A stretch of 64,000 nucleotides of DNA from Pectobacterium betavasculorum (GCF_000749845.1 NZ_JQHM01000003.1:310001-374000), one strand, 5' to 3'; positions 1 to 9,413 are shown, counted from the stretch's first letter. The notes: generated from the letters alone by a model not told the origin. Numbers and translations are program-made.

Positions 1-338
1 GAACTTGGTTTTCTTTAAGTGCATACTTATCATTTTTTAAATTAAATGATGTAATAGTTTTTTCATGGAGAGTGGGGTTTGCTATATTTGGAGTACCTTT
101 TCCATTCTATTTTTCATATGTTTGTTTTTTCTCTGCTATAAAAAATAAACACATAAAGATAAATAATAAATTAGGCGAGTGGTTGATTAAAATCCTTATA
201 TTTGGTGCTGTAGTTAGTTTTTTTTCATCATCGTATATATCATACAACCTTAATTCTCATGGTTATAAAGTCTGTCCGAAAATATCCTGGATGGATCCCA
301 GTAAATATGTAAAGGATATTGCTCTTTGTAAAGAATAA
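1..338 (+). CDS. DUF1240-like small membrane protein, 5' end cut by window
   Basis: The frame is open from position 3, upstream of the first internal ATG at 72, so the gene starts outside the window. The visible product is about 110 residues with two strongly hydrophobic segments and a conserved tail (SHGYKVCPKISWMDPSKYVK). It is clearly paralogous to the broken gene that follows at 375-774: the segments LNDxIVFSWRVG, FYFSY, KINNK, SYISYN and YxxCPKxSWM recur in the same order. From memory this matches the DUF1240 family of short inner-membrane proteins found in tandem in Pectobacterium and Yersinia. Function unknown; an immunity-like role near the type VI hcp gene is only a guess. The DNA is very AT-rich compared with the housekeeping genes nearby. 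Confidence 0.6.
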   Translation, partial: TWFSLSAYLSFFKLNDVIVFSWRVGFAIFGVPFPFYFSYVCFFSAIKNKHIKINNKLGEWLIKILIFGAVVSFFSSSYISYNLNSHGYKVCPKISWMDPSKYVKDIALCKE

Positions 339-374
339 ATATAGTTATAATTATTTTATTATTTAGGGCTATTC

Positions 375-774
375 GTGGTTAAAGTAAATAGGCCATTATC
401 TGGCGCATTTACAGTTTTTGTTTTTCTATTGACCAGTTTTAGTGGTTGGTTTTCTTTTAATTCATATTTGGATGTTTTACAGTTAAATGATACGATAGTC
501 TTTTCATGGAGAGTTGGGTTAATGGTATTTGGTTCTCCTTTGCTATTCTATTTTTCATATTTTTTATTCTTCAATAAATAATGAAGTGGCGAAAATAAAT
601 AATAAATTTGGAGGGCTATTTATAGTAATGATAGTTGGTGCTATAATTATTTTGTTCTCATCTTTCTACATATCTTATAATTTTAGAACTTATGGTTATG
701 AATTATGTCCTAAAGTATCTTGGATGGCTCCCAATAAACATGTGAAAAATATAACTTTTTGTGATGAGTGGTAA
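375..774 (+). pseudogene. DUF1240-like paralogue broken by a frameshift
   Basis: Reading from 375 gives MVKVNRPLSG...SWRVGLMVFGSPLLFYFSYFLFF and then stops at 579. The homologous continuation (SINNEVAKINNKF...YGYELCPKVSWMAPNKHVKN) runs in the next frame to 774. Joining the frames near 565-575 restores a protein of about 130 residues that aligns along its whole length with the preceding gene. The break lies in a T-rich stretch, so it may be a real frameshift, a phase-variable tract or a sequencing error. It sits 36 bases after the first copy in the same orientation, which indicates tandem duplication. Confidence 0.65.
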
Positions 775-822
775 TAACAAGCACAACTGATAAGATGTGC
801 TTGTTATCAAAGTTCATAAATA

Positions 823-1427
823 TTAGAGACTCATTTCCTCCCAGATACTGTAACCCGACGTTCCTGCGATCTTATGGTTCCATGCGATAGTTTTATATTT
901 CAGCTGGACTTTTTCATACGGCATGATGTCGTTGTTATCAATGACGTGTGGATAGACACAAGTGACGTCCACAATACTCGCATCTGTTAAAGTTACTTCA
1001 TAATAAAGCTCTAACTGCCCAGCGGAATTGACGCGATAAAAATAAAATGTCACATCTACCTTTTCATTATAAGATATTGCCATTCCTAATAATGGGGATG
1101 ATTTATCGATTGGCTTAATAAAATTAATCGGGTGATGTGCGACATTTTGGTCACGACTGGTGCTATGGTTTAAGCCTAACACTTGTATACCCGTCATACT
1201 TCAAGTTGCATGTGCGTTGGCTACGTTCAGTCACCCGAATCACTTACCTGAGTAAGCTCATCGGGATTCCTTCTCTTGCCGCCTTCCTGGAACTCGAATT
1301 ATTTAGGGTATATTTAGTTTTCATGATCGGCTTGATAACGATTGCCAATTGAGTCGAGCGTTGAGCAACCAGATGATATTAAACCCTGTTTCTGACCATT
1401 AATGCTGGCGTAAATCAAATTAGCCAT
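823..1427 (-). pseudogene. hcp: hcp, type VI secretion tube protein, disrupted by an ERIC repeat
   Basis: On the minus strand an ATG at 1427, after an AAGGATTT ribosome site, begins MANLIYASINGQKQGLISSG, the standard Hcp N-terminus. It continues to YQADHEN and stops at 1314-1316. A 127-bp ERIC repeat (1186-1312) follows. The rest of Hcp (IQVLGLNHSTSRDQNVAHHP to AGTSGYSIWEEMSL) resumes in frame and ends at 823. Removing the repeat leaves the frame aligned but with TAA where a Glu codon is expected, so the gene carries a nonsense codon as well as the insertion. Intact Hcp is about 160 residues and forms the hexameric rings of the T6SS tube. The 3' fragment could be translated from an ATG inside the repeat, but it would lack the first third of the fold. 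Confidence 0.85.
1186..1312. repeat. ERIC (IRU) repeat, full length, inside hcp
   Basis: A 127-bp imperfect palindrome bounded by TATAC...GGGTATA. The core CACTTACCTGAGTAAGCTCATCGG corresponds to the classical ERIC1R/ERIC2 primer region, and the length equals the ERIC consensus. The two termini are imperfect inverted repeats, and the insertion occurred at a TA dinucleotide, as described for ERIC elements. A second full copy lies at 62342-62468. Confidence 0.9.
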
Positions 1428-1763
1428 ATCAAATCCTTATGAGGAAATTTATCAATAGACTGAGTGATAATATATCGATTATCAGCGCGGAAATAATATG
1501 GGGGCGTAACATCAAAGTAAAGCGATCTCTTGTGACATATCTCGAAAAAGTTATGGATTCACTCACTATATCAAGAGGGTGTCTTGACTACGGTATCATG
1601 TTGGCCGCTAGGTTTACTGCGCACAGGCAGTTCAGTTACTGGCTTTGAATAACACCCTTGTTCGACTGAACCTCTTGTTAATCAATTTCTTCTGTTTCTT
1701 ATTCCTAAAATAAAAATTTCCACCATACTTTCAGAAGGTGGAGGAAAAAGGAAAGAGAAACGC
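1428..1763. other. AT-rich intergenic region between hcp and the kinase-like gene
   Basis: This 336-base stretch holds the 5' leader of the broken hcp on the minus strand and the leader of the kinase-like gene on the plus strand. A 69-codon plus-strand frame (1439-1648) has no recognisable product and poor coding character. I see no further gene. Confidence 0.5.
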
Positions 1764-3404
1764 ATGCTAAAACTTATTTTTGTCACGGCCAGAGATAGAA
1801 AACGTCTTACTGAAATATCTTCTGTTTTGGTTCGCCATGGTTTGCAGGATATTATCCGTTTTCTTGGCCTGTCTGAACCCGTGGGTAAATCTTCATCACC
1901 ATCATTTCGTACCGATATTTCCTTGCCTGAGCGCTTATGTGCCGCACTTGAAGAATTGGGGCCTACGTTTATTAAATTAGGCCAGATATTAGCCTCACGC
2001 AGTGATTTGCTTGGACCTGAATGGACGACTGCACTCAGTAGGTTACATAGTAGTGCGACCCCACTTCCCTGGAATGTCGTTGAGCCTATTATGCTGCATT
2101 CCTTGGGAACCGAACTTGAGAATGTTTTTTCCTGGTGGGACACAACACCACTTGCGGCCGCTTCGATAGGACAAGTTCATCGCGCTCGGCTCAAAAATGG
2201 TAAAGAGGTCGTGGTTAAAGTACAGCGCCCTGGTTTAGACAAAAAGTTACGAGCCGATCTTCGTTTATTACGTTTCCTGGCGGAATCGATTGAACAACAG
2301 AACCCTCGGCTCGCGCGTTTTCGTCCGGTGCAGCTTGTGTTATTTCTTGATACGGCTCTCACCCAAGAACTTGATTTTTGTTATGAAGCTGCGAACGCTG
2401 AAACCGCCATGGCACAGTTTAATGATGATGCTGACGTTATTATCCCCATGATTTATAAAGACTGGAGTTCTTCAACATTACTGGTTCAGGATTTTCTGGA
2501 GGGCGTATCTCCAACGCGAGTAAGCTCTGCTAAGCCAAATGAGTACGATGGTCCTCACGTGGCACAGGTTGGGGCAAAAGCATTTATGAAAATGGTATTT
2601 GAGTACCGTTTTTACCATGCGGATCCGCATCCAGGGAATGTTATGGTTTTGTCGGGGAATAAAGTCGGCTTCATTGATTTTGGCATGGTGGGGCATCTCA
2701 GCGAGTCTCGCTGTAATGAACTGCTATCATTCCTCTATGCCATTAGTGAAAGCGAGAGCAGTGGTATTGTTGATGCACTGATTGGTTGGAGCCATGCTGA
2801 TGAATTGGATGTGGCGGAATTAGAACTTGCGGCGGCCTTTTTCCTCGATCGCCAAGGATGTGTCCCATTGCAGTTGGGGAAAGCACTGGCTGACATATTC
2901 ACAACCGCACGCGAATTTCAGTTAACCTTACCTCCAGACCTTGTATTGTTATTTAAAGCGTTGATAACGGCAGAGGGAGTATTACAGCGGCTGGATCCTA
3001 AGTTTGACATTGTAAAAACGTTGCGCCCAATGCTGCGTAAGCACCTGTTTAGCAGGGGAAGGGCATTTTTCAGTCAACGTAGTTTGATCAAACTGGGTCA
3101 TCAGTTTGGTCATTCAGCGACAGCGCTACCACAAACGCTACGTTTAGTCCTAAAACGTTTGCAGCATGGTCGGGTAAAAGCTGATATCTCGCTTACGAAT
3201 TTGGATAAACTTGGGGTGGCCCTGGAAAGGGCTGCGATTACGTTGGCGGTTGCTATCATTACTGCTGTTTTAGCGTTAGTTCTGGGAGCGTGGATGATAC
3301 TGACCGATCTTCGTCTAGCCGGAATTCCTCTTTTGCCAATCATCAGCAGCAGTGGGGTATTCGTTGGTATAGCTTGGTTAATATGGCGCTTGCGGGGAAG
3401 ATGA
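1764..3404 (+). CDS. ABC1/UbiB/AarF-family kinase-like protein
   Basis: 546 residues, close to UbiB in length, but not the ubiB gene of the ubiEJB operon. The family hallmarks are intact: the KxGQ motif (KLGQ, 71-74), the alanine-rich nucleotide loop (AAASIGQVH, 131-139), the ion-pair Lys in VVVKVQRPG (about 152), QELDF (about 201), HADPHPGN (285-292) and the metal-binding DFG (305-307). Two C-terminal membrane spans (about 488-510 and 524-543) suggest the catalytic domain faces the cytoplasm at the inner membrane. UbiB-family proteins act as ATPases in coenzyme Q or lipid handling; the substrate of this paralogue cannot be told. It starts at ATG 1764 after GGAAAGAG. Its neighbours (broken hcp, ygjP) give no pathway clue. 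Confidence 0.85.
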   Translation: MLKLIFVTARDRKRLTEISSVLVRHGLQDIIRFLGLSEPVGKSSSPSFRTDISLPERLCAALEELGPTFIKLGQILASRSDLLGPEWTTALSRLHSSATPLPWNVVEPIMLHSLGTELENVFSWWDTTPLAAASIGQVHRARLKNGKEVVVKVQRPGLDKKLRADLRLLRFLAESIEQQNPRLARFRPVQLVLFLDTALTQELDFCYEAANAETAMAQFNDDADVIIPMIYKDWSSSTLLVQDFLEGVSPTRVSSAKPNEYDGPHVAQVGAKAFMKMVFEYRFYHADPHPGNVMVLSGNKVGFIDFGMVGHLSESRCNELLSFLYAISESESSGIVDALIGWSHADELDVAELELAAAFFLDRQGCVPLQLGKALADIFTTAREFQLTLPPDLVLLFKALITAEGVLQRLDPKFDIVKTLRPMLRKHLFSRGRAFFSQRSLIKLGHQFGHSATALPQTLRLVLKRLQHGRVKADISLTNLDKLGVALERAAITLAVAIITAVLALVLGAWMILTDLRLAGIPLLPIISSSGVFVGIAWLIWRLRGR

Positions 3405-3424
3405 GCTGCGGTAATTCGCGCTGT

Positions 3425-3925
3425 TTACTCACAAACATTCTGCTCTCGCCAGTTTAGCCAAATTCGCATATCAAATTCTAACTGGTGATAATCCGGATCC
3501 ATATGGCAGCAGAGTTGATAGAAGGCTTTGTTGTGGTCTTTTTCTTTGAGGTGGGCGAGTTCGTGTACCACGATCATACGCAGGAAATCCTCTGGCCCTT
3601 CACGAAATAGCGTCGCGATTCTGATTTCGTTGTTGGACTTTAATTTTCCGCCCTGTACGCGCGCTACAAACGTATTGGTTCCCAGCGTCCCTTTTATCGG
3701 GTTCTGTTTATTGTCGTAAAGCACCTTTGATATTGCTGGCGCATTCTTCAGATATCGCTGCTTGAGTTCAGCGACAAATTGATAGAGCGACTTGTCACTC
3801 TGGATCTGATGGCGGTCAGGATATCTTTTTTCCAGCCAGAGGCCGAGTTTACCTTGATCGAGGAGCGTCTGCGCCTGTGCAACAATCGTTGGGGGGTAAC
3901 CGTTCAGGTAGCGTAACTGGGTCAT
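3425..3925 (-). CDS. ygjP: YgjP-type metallopeptidase-fold protein
   Basis: 166 residues, the same length as E. coli YgjP and similar throughout. The zinc motif HExxH is intact in VVHELAHLKEKDHNKAF, followed by the third-ligand region CCHMDPDYHQLEFD. The family has a minigluzincin/WLM-like fold. E. coli YgjP has been annotated as a UTP pyrophosphatase, so the name metallopeptidase may not describe the real reaction. No signal peptide; cytoplasmic. Convergent with the kinase-like gene, with only 20 bases between the stops, and transcribed in the same direction as tyrB but 180 bases from it. Confidence 0.88.
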   Translation of the reverse strand: MTQLRYLNGYPPTIVAQAQTLLDQGKLGLWLEKRYPDRHQIQSDKSLYQFVAELKQRYLKNAPAISKVLYDNKQNPIKGTLGTNTFVARVQGGKLKSNNEIRIATLFREGPEDFLRMIVVHELAHLKEKDHNKAFYQLCCHMDPDYHQLEFDMRIWLNWREQNVCE

Positions 3926-4109
3926 AGTGTTTTTATTCGTTGGAACAATTCAGGTTGAGTACGGGTGATAGGGCGGTACTGTCCTGTTAGTTCGGATGTG
4001 AAGAGCCGACCGTGCTGCTTTGCTGGTTAGCCGTAAATATAAGCCACCGATTCAACCGAGTTTATACACTATCACGTCGATTAGATCAGTGGCTTTGTCA
4101 TTTTACGGT

Positions 4110-5303
4110 TTACTGAATGGCGGCGAAAGCGGCAGCGACGCGCTGGACGTTGCTATGGTTCAGCCCCGCCATACACATACGACCGCTGGCGATCAGGTAC
4201 ACGCCAAATTCTTCACGCAGGCGGTCAACTTGTTCCGGGCTAAAACCAGTGTAGCTGAACATACCGCGCTGGGTGAGCAGGTAGTCGACGTTGCAGTTCG
4301 GCAGTGCGTTTTTCAATGCAGAAACCAGCTCCTGACGCATGCTTAGAATACGCGTGCGCATCTCTTCGACTTCCGCTTTCCAGTCGGCGTTCAACTGCAC
4401 GTCGTTCAGGACGTTAGAAACCACTTGTGCGCCGAAATTTGGCGGAGAAGAGTAGTTGCGGCGTACGGTCGCTTTTAACTGACCCAAAACGCGCAGTGCG
4501 CTATCGGCATCGTCACACACGACAGAAAGGCCACCGACGCGCTCGCTATACAGTGAAAAAATCTTGGAGAACGAGTTGGCGATCAGTGCCGGAACGCCCG
4601 CGCTGGCAACGGCGCGAATTGCATACGCATCCTGCTCGATGCCGAGGCCAAAGCCCTGATAGGCGATGTCCATAAACGGAATCAGCTCACGCTGGATGAT
4701 AACCTCTATGACGCGATCCCATTGTTCGGTGGTGAGATCGGAACCGGTCGGGTTATGGCAGCACGGATGCAGCAGCACAATGCTGCGTGCTGGCAGCGTT
4801 TGCAGAATGGAGAGCATGGCGTCAAATTTCACGCCCAGACTTTCGCCATCGAAATACGGGTAGGTGTGAACCTTAAAGCCCGCGCCCTCGAAGATAGCAA
4901 TATGGTTTTCCCATGTTGGATCGCTGACCCATACTTCTGACCCAGGGAAGTAGCGTTTCAGGAAATCAGCACCGACTTTCAGCGCACCGGAACCGCCCAA
5001 CGTCTGGATGGTAGCAATGCGACCCGCTTTCAGCGCCGCGTGGCTTTCACCAAACAACAAATGTTGGATAGCCGTGCGGTAAGGCTGTAATCCTTCCATC
5101 GGCAGATAGGAGCTTGCGCTCTGAGCAGGCTGCCGCAGGCTGCTTTCCGCTGCGCTGACGGATCGCAGTTGCGGGATGATATTCTGCTCGTTGTAGTACA
5201 GCCCGATACTCAAATTGATCTTATCTGCTCTTGGATCCTGTTTGAATTTTTCCATCAGAGACAGGATAGGATCTCCGGCATAGGTATCAACGTTTTGAAA
5301 CAC
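4110..5303 (-). CDS. tyrB: Aromatic-amino-acid aminotransferase
   Basis: 397 residues, full length, matching TyrB from start ([20 protein letters not shown]) to end. It is a class I PLP-dependent transaminase making Tyr and Phe, and Leu as a minor product, from their 2-oxo acids. The PLP lysine lies in [17 protein letters not shown] and the substrate-carboxylate Arg in the C-terminal [10 protein letters not shown]. The start is GTG at 5303 after AGGAGAG, as in E. coli tyrB. The YitT-family gene ends only 64 bases upstream, so cotranscription is possible; I saw no convincing TyrR box in that gap. The enzyme can also form indole-3-pyruvate from Trp, the substrate of the decarboxylase at 57690. 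Confidence 0.96.
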   Translation of the reverse strand: MFQNVDTYAGDPILSLMEKFKQDPRADKINLSIGLYYNEQNIIPQLRSVSAAESSLRQPAQSASSYLPMEGLQPYRTAIQHLLFGESHAALKAGRIATIQTLGGSGALKVGADFLKRYFPGSEVWVSDPTWENHIAIFEGAGFKVHTYPYFDGESLGVKFDAMLSILQTLPARSIVLLHPCCHNPTGSDLTTEQWDRVIEVIIQRELIPFMDIAYQGFGLGIEQDAYAIRAVASAGVPALIANSFSKIFSLYSERVGGLSVVCDDADSALRVLGQLKATVRRNYSSPPNFGAQVVSNVLNDVQLNADWKAEVEEMRTRILSMRQELVSALKNALPNCNVDYLLTQRGMFSYTGFSPEQVDRLREEFGVYLIASGRMCMAGLNHSNVQRVAAAFAAIQ

Positions 5304-5367
5304 AGTGTAGCTCTCCTGAGTGTGTCATTTTTATGGGTACCGCAACCCCGACGATGATGGGGGACAA

Positions 5368-5991
5368 TCAGGCCGCATAACGGCCAGGGCGATGATTCAT
5401 CGCGATAATCAGGTTCAGAATGGTTGCCCCCAGAATCGAAGCAATCAACATCGGTATGCTTACCACGAACAGGGAAGTCAGCACAATCACAACGTCGACG
5501 CCCATCTGGAGTTTCCCCGCCCGCAGTCCATATTTGTCCTGAAGATAAAGCGCCAGAATGTTAACGCCGCCGAGGCTGGCCTTATGGCGGAACAGCACAA
5601 CGAAGCCTATTCCGGTGATGATATTACCGAACAGCGTGGCGTAAAACGGGTTGAGCTGATCGAAATGAACGAACAGCGGATGTAGATCGGAAAACAGAGA
5701 AACCAGCCCGACAGCGCTGAACGTTTTCACTGTGAATTCCCACCCCATGCGGCGTACGGCCAGATAATAGAAGGGCAGATTCAGCAGGAAAAACGCGACG
5801 CCAAAGGAAACGTTTGTCAGATAATGGACAAGAAAAGCGATGCCAGCGGTGCCACCGGTGAGTGCACCAGCCTGACGCAGAAGGATGATGCCAAATGACA
5901 CCATCAGTGTGCCGATCAGTATTGCCAGAACATCTTCCAGCAACGTATGTGATATTTTTTGTGTGGGAATAACGTTATCCATGGTGAGCAC
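5368..5991 (-). CDS. YitT-family inner-membrane protein
   Basis: 207 residues with five or six predicted membrane spans (for example 20-42, 52-80, 105-130, 155-178 and 180-198) and the conserved loop GALTGGTAGIAFLVHYLT of the YitT/DUF161 family. The second glycine-rich loop (HKASLGGVNILALYL) is also typical. Transport function is not established for the family. The stop is 64 bases from the tyrB start on the same strand, which suggests a shared transcript. Proteobacterial members are shorter than the Bacillus ones because they lack the C-terminal DUF2179 domain, which fits here. Confidence 0.8.
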   Translation of the reverse strand: MLTMDNVIPTQKISHTLLEDVLAILIGTLMVSFGIILLRQAGALTGGTAGIAFLVHYLTNVSFGVAFFLLNLPFYYLAVRRMGWEFTVKTFSAVGLVSLFSDLHPLFVHFDQLNPFYATLFGNIITGIGFVVLFRHKASLGGVNILALYLQDKYGLRAGKLQMGVDVVIVLTSLFVVSIPMLIASILGATILNLIIAMNHRPGRYAA

Positions 5992-6233
5992 TCAATAGAC
6001 TGTCGTAAAAACATGTGCTTACCCAAGCAAGAATCACACCAGATGATACCGCTTAGCGGCTGGTTTACGCGAAAGACCTACGGTAATAAGAGCAACGTAT
6101 TGAATTATATCGATGAAAGTGACGCATGATTCGTGCGCTTTTCATAATTAACCTGGCTAAATCGTGCGATAAGTTGTGATTTTTTGCGTGAATTGCTCGC
6201 TTGTCTGCACCAAATAGACGCGATTGCCCCAAT

Positions 6234-6713
6234 TCAGGGCAATGCAGGCGGTTCTGGCGTGATCAAACCGTTCTCTTTGAGGCGGTTTAATACCACCGAG
6301 GTTTTCAGATGTGCGACGCTCTTGTTCTGCGACAGAATTTGACTAATCAGCGTGCTGAGTCCGGGCAGATCCGCGACGGCGACTTTTAACAGATAATCGG
6401 CATCGCCCGTGGTTTTATAGGCGTCAATAATCGCATCCACTTCCCCCAGCATTTGGTGAAAGCGTTCAACATATTCGCTGGTGTGGTTGATTAACCGCAC
6501 TTCAATTAAGCCCAGACATTCCAATCCAACGGCATTCGGCGACAGGCGGGCATGGTAGCCAAGAATGAGCTGTGCCTGTTCCAGCGCGATGCGTCGGCGT
6601 GAGCACTGCGAGGCGGAAAGCCCGACCAGTTCGCTCAATTCCTGATTAGTCAGGCGGCCGTTGGTCTGTAGCAGCGTCAGGATTTTCAGATCGAAATCAT
6701 CAATATTGTACAT
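6234..6713 (-). CDS. Lrp/AsnC-family transcriptional regulator
   Basis: 159 residues with the usual two-part Lrp layout: an N-terminal winged helix-turn-helix (DFDLKILTLLQTNGRLTNQE...LSASQCSRRRIALEQ, residues 5-50) and a C-terminal RAM ligand-binding domain (about 70-145) containing GDADYLLKVAV. It starts at ATG 6713. It lies 242 bases upstream of the YitT-tyrB pair on the same strand, so it may control that pair in response to an amino acid. This is inference from position only. The CRISPR trailer begins about 100 bases beyond its start. Confidence 0.88.
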   Translation of the reverse strand: MYNIDDFDLKILTLLQTNGRLTNQELSELVGLSASQCSRRRIALEQAQLILGYHARLSPNAVGLECLGLIEVRLINHTSEYVERFHQMLGEVDAIIDAYKTTGDADYLLKVAVADLPGLSTLISQILSQNKSVAHLKTSVVLNRLKENGLITPEPPALP

Positions 6714-6815
6714 CGCGTTCCCAAAACCATGTCAGATAGTCAGTCAAACAGACTACCAGCTTTTTAAGCCGCGTTGCCTATGAGTTTTTTATCGCTGATT
6801 TCCGAAACGTTTTGT

Positions 6816-7443
6816 TTTTTAAGCTGCCTGTGCGGCAGTGAACATCTGATGCGTGTTCAGAACGATAAATTGTGATTTCTAAGCTGCCTATGCGGCAGTG
6901 AACAAGTTTGTGCAAACGCGTTCGCGATGAAAAAGTTTCTAAGCTGCCTATGCGGCAGTGAACAGTCCGATTTGTTCCGTTACGGTGTCATTTGCTTTCT
7001 AAGCTGCCTATGCGGCAGTGAACTCGTTTGCCCGGATTACCGGTCACCACTTTAATTTCTAAGCTGCCTATGCGGCAGTGAACTCTGGACTCATCTACCT
7101 TTCCCCTTTGTTTCTTTTCTAAGCTGCCTATGCGGCAGTGAACCAGTACGACCTGATGCGCCACTGCGTAATTCTTTTCTAAGCTGCCTATGCGGCAGTG
7201 AACCATGGTGCTGGGCCAGCGGTCTTATTGAGATTTTTCTAAGCTGCCTATGCGGCAGTGAACGTGTGTTTTTAACCCTTCGAAGCCGTCATGATTTTCT
7301 AAGCTGCCTATGCGGCAGTGAACGGCGTGAGAGTGCGCCTGTCCGGCTTCAACGGTTTCTAAGCTGCCTATGCGGCAGTGAACGCGATCTGATCCATCTC
7401 ACCTTAAGCGCTGAATTTCTAAGCTGCCTATGCGGCAGTGAAC
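6816..7443 (-). CRISPR. Type I-F CRISPR array, 11 repeats and 10 spacers
   Basis: A strict 60-base period: 28-base repeats separated by 32-base spacers. Read on the minus strand the repeat runs from GTTCACTGCCGCATAGG to CAGCTTAGAAA, the standard type I-F (Csy) repeat. Repeats start at 6816, 6876, 6936 and so on to 7416. The one at 6816-6843 differs at two positions (6819 and 6830), marking it as the old, trailer-end repeat. Transcription therefore runs right to left from a leader to the right of 7443. All spacers are exactly 32 bases and all differ. No cas gene is in the window, so Cas proteins must come from elsewhere in the genome. Confidence 0.98.
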
Positions 7444-7628
7444 CGTAAGAATTTTATGCTAATAACCAGATTATTAAAGAGAATACCCTGTTTTCTCGGA
7501 AAAACCCTTTTTTATCATTGCGGCTGCTGAGGGATAAAAATCAGTAAGTTACGACCAGCCGTTAAAAAAGGGTCTTGGATAAGCGCGTTGTAGATTTTAT
7601 TCTTTGTCTCGGCCTGTTCCAATCTGCA
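7444..7628 (-). promoter_or_regulatory. CRISPR leader region
   Basis: AT-rich, non-coding sequence directly next to the newest repeat. It contains a separated inverted pair, ACCCTTTTTTA (7504-7514) and TAAAAAAGGGT (7563-7573), with a nested inverted pair GCGGCTG/CAGCCGT. Leaders of type I-F arrays carry the promoter and the IHF-dependent integration signals. Identifying this stretch as leader rests on repeat orientation and on the degenerate repeat at the other end. Confidence 0.75.
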
Positions 7629-8297
7629 TCACTCCACAATGATCCGCTCGTCATTGTCTCCCAGACAGATACTTAACTGCTGTCCGCTGGGGCTAAAGGC
7701 GCAGTAGGGTAGAGGTTCGCGTAGATAGAGGTACAGTGGAAGTGCCAGGTAAAGCGCGATCAGCACGAATGCGGTGATTGTTTTTGTGGAGATCGTTTTT
7801 GTGGCAACTGTTTTGGTCTGCGTTGAGTGGGGATCTATCGGGTTGTGCTGAGCGTGCCGATACTTCACGACGCCGATAGTGGTCATCGCTACGCCGACCA
7901 GCATGGAAACATACAGTTCACCAGGTGTCGGAGAAAGTATCAGTTGCTCATTTTCATAGGCCTGCCAGTATTGAATGCGCCACAGGGCGCTGATACCGAT
8001 TTGCACCAGCCCTGCGAGTATCCAGGCAATGCGCCATCCCGAGAGCTTAAAGAGCGCCAGAAAGCAGAATCCCGATGCCGCGCAGGACCAGTAGATCAGA
8101 TCGAATATCGCACCGAACATGCCGCCAAATAGCGTGCCGCCGACATCCGTCGGTTTCAGAGTATAGAAGTTAATGAGGGCAAACAGCGTCAGGATAGCGG
8201 ATACGGCAAGCCAGCTTGCCGTATAGTAGATAGCCAGCCTGAACGTTGGCAAGCCACTGGCTTGCCGATAAAAACCCATCAGTCCGTTTTTACTCAC
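7629..8297 (-). CDS. Hypothetical multi-pass membrane protein downstream of alr
   Basis: 222 residues, not recognised. It shows about five hydrophobic spans (around 20-44, 56-80, 88-105, 130-147 and 178-197) and a short polar C-terminus containing [20 protein letters not shown] Thr/Lys-rich stretch ([16 protein letters not shown], about 159-174) precedes the last span and looks like a cytoplasmic linker. The ATG at 8297 overlaps the alr stop by 8 bases, so it is probably translationally coupled to alr and in the same operon. Nothing shows a function in cell-wall alanine supply. Confidence 0.7.
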   Translation of the reverse strand: MSKNGLMGFYRQASGLPTFRLAIYYTASWLAVSAILTLFALINFYTLKPTDVGGTLFGGMFGAIFDLIYWSCAASGFCFLALFKLSGWRIAWILAGLVQIGISALWRIQYWQAYENEQLILSPTPGELYVSMLVGVAMTTIGVVKYRHAQHNPIDPHSTQTKTVATKTISTKTITAFVLIALYLALPLYLYLREPLPYCAFSPSGQQLSICLGDNDERIIVE

Positions 8298-9372
8298 CGT
8301 CGACGTATTCCAACGCAGTGCGCTGTGTTAAGCGGGTGATCAGCTCGTAGGCGCTGGCCCCCGTGTGTGCCGCAATCCGTTCAACCGGTAGCGTTGGCCC
8401 CCAAAGGATGACTTCATCGCCGACCTTATCCTGCGCATCCGGCCCTAAATCAACTGTAATCATATCCATCGATACGCGGCCGGAAAGTGGTACTTCTCGA
8501 CCGTTGATGAGCACAGGCGTACCTGCGGGGGCGCAACGCGGGTAGCCATCGCCGTAGCCGACAGCGACCACGCCCAGACGGGTGTCGCGCGGGCTGCTCC
8601 AGGTGCCGCCGTAGCCGACGGCTTCACCTGTTTTGTGTCCGCGAACGGCGATCAGGTGAGACGTAAAGGTCATGGCTGGCTGGAAGCCGAAATGCGCGGC
8701 GTCTTCGTTATCCAGCGGCGACACGCCATAGAGGATAATGCCGGGGCGGACGCGATCGCGGTGCGCTTGCGGCCACAGTAGAATACCGCCGGAAGCCGCG
8801 ATGGACTGTGCGCCGGGTTTACCTTGGGTAAAGGCATCGAAGCAGGCCAACTGACGTTCGGTGGTTCCGGCCTCGGGTTCATCGGCGCGGCAAAAGTGAC
8901 TCATGATATTGACGGGCTGCACCACATTGCGACATTCGGTCAGGCGTTGCCAAAACGCGTCGGCATGTTCCGGCAGAACGCCAAGACGGTGCATGCCAGT
9001 ATCGAGCTTCATCCACACGCGTATCGGCTGCGGCAGCGTGGCTTGCTCCAGCGCGGCAAGCTGTTCTGGGCTGTGAACGGCGGTTTCTAGCTGGTGTTCT
9101 ACCAAAAGCGGAAGATCGTCGGCGGAGAAAAAGCCTTCCAGTAGGACGATGGGCTTAGTGATGCCTGCGGCACGCAGCGCCAGCGCTTCGGAGAGTCGTG
9201 CAACGCCGTAACAGTCAGCGTCGCAGAAGGTATGAGCGGATTCGATCATGCCGTGGCCGTAGGCGTTGGCTTTCACGACGGCAACGACCTGGCTGCCAGG
9301 CGCTAACTGGCGGATTCGTTGCAGGTTGTGGCGTAACGCACGCCGGCTAATGACGGCAGTTGCCGTTTTCAT
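8290..9372 (-). CDS. alr: Alanine racemase
   Basis: 360 residues, the usual length for Alr. It converts L-Ala to D-Ala for peptidoglycan synthesis and uses PLP. The PLP lysine is K34 in [11 protein letters not shown], and the catalytic tyrosine region [13 protein letters not shown] is intact in the C-terminal half, as is the [10 protein letters not shown] segment of the beta domain. It follows dnaB by 41 bases on the same strand, as in E. coli (dnaB-alr-tyrB), although here tyrB has been moved away by about 3 kb of insert carrying the CRISPR array. It overlaps the downstream membrane-protein gene. Confidence 0.97.
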   Translation of the reverse strand: MKTATAVISRRALRHNLQRIRQLAPGSQVVAVVKANAYGHGMIESAHTFCDADCYGVARLSEALALRAAGITKPIVLLEGFFSADDLPLLVEHQLETAVHSPEQLAALEQATLPQPIRVWMKLDTGMHRLGVLPEHADAFWQRLTECRNVVQPVNIMSHFCRADEPEAGTTERQLACFDAFTQGKPGAQSIAASGGILLWPQAHRDRVRPGIILYGVSPLDNEDAAHFGFQPAMTFTSHLIAVRGHKTGEAVGYGGTWSSPRDTRLGVVAVGYGDGYPRCAPAGTPVLINGREVPLSGRVSMDMITVDLGPDAQDKVGDEVILWGPTLPVERIAAHTGASAYELITRLTQRTALEYVDGE

Positions 9373-9413
9373 TATTGTTCCTTAGTGCAGTGTTGTCATT
9401 GCTGAGCGCTGCG

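Noticed and set aside
1439-1648. 69-codon frame upstream of the kinase-like gene
   Set aside because: No ribosome site, no similarity that I recognise, and it occupies the hcp promoter region.
6988-7448. Open frames on both strands across 6988-7448
   Set aside because: They are translations of the CRISPR repeats (recurring VHCRIGSLE or FLSCLCGSE every 20 residues), not genes.
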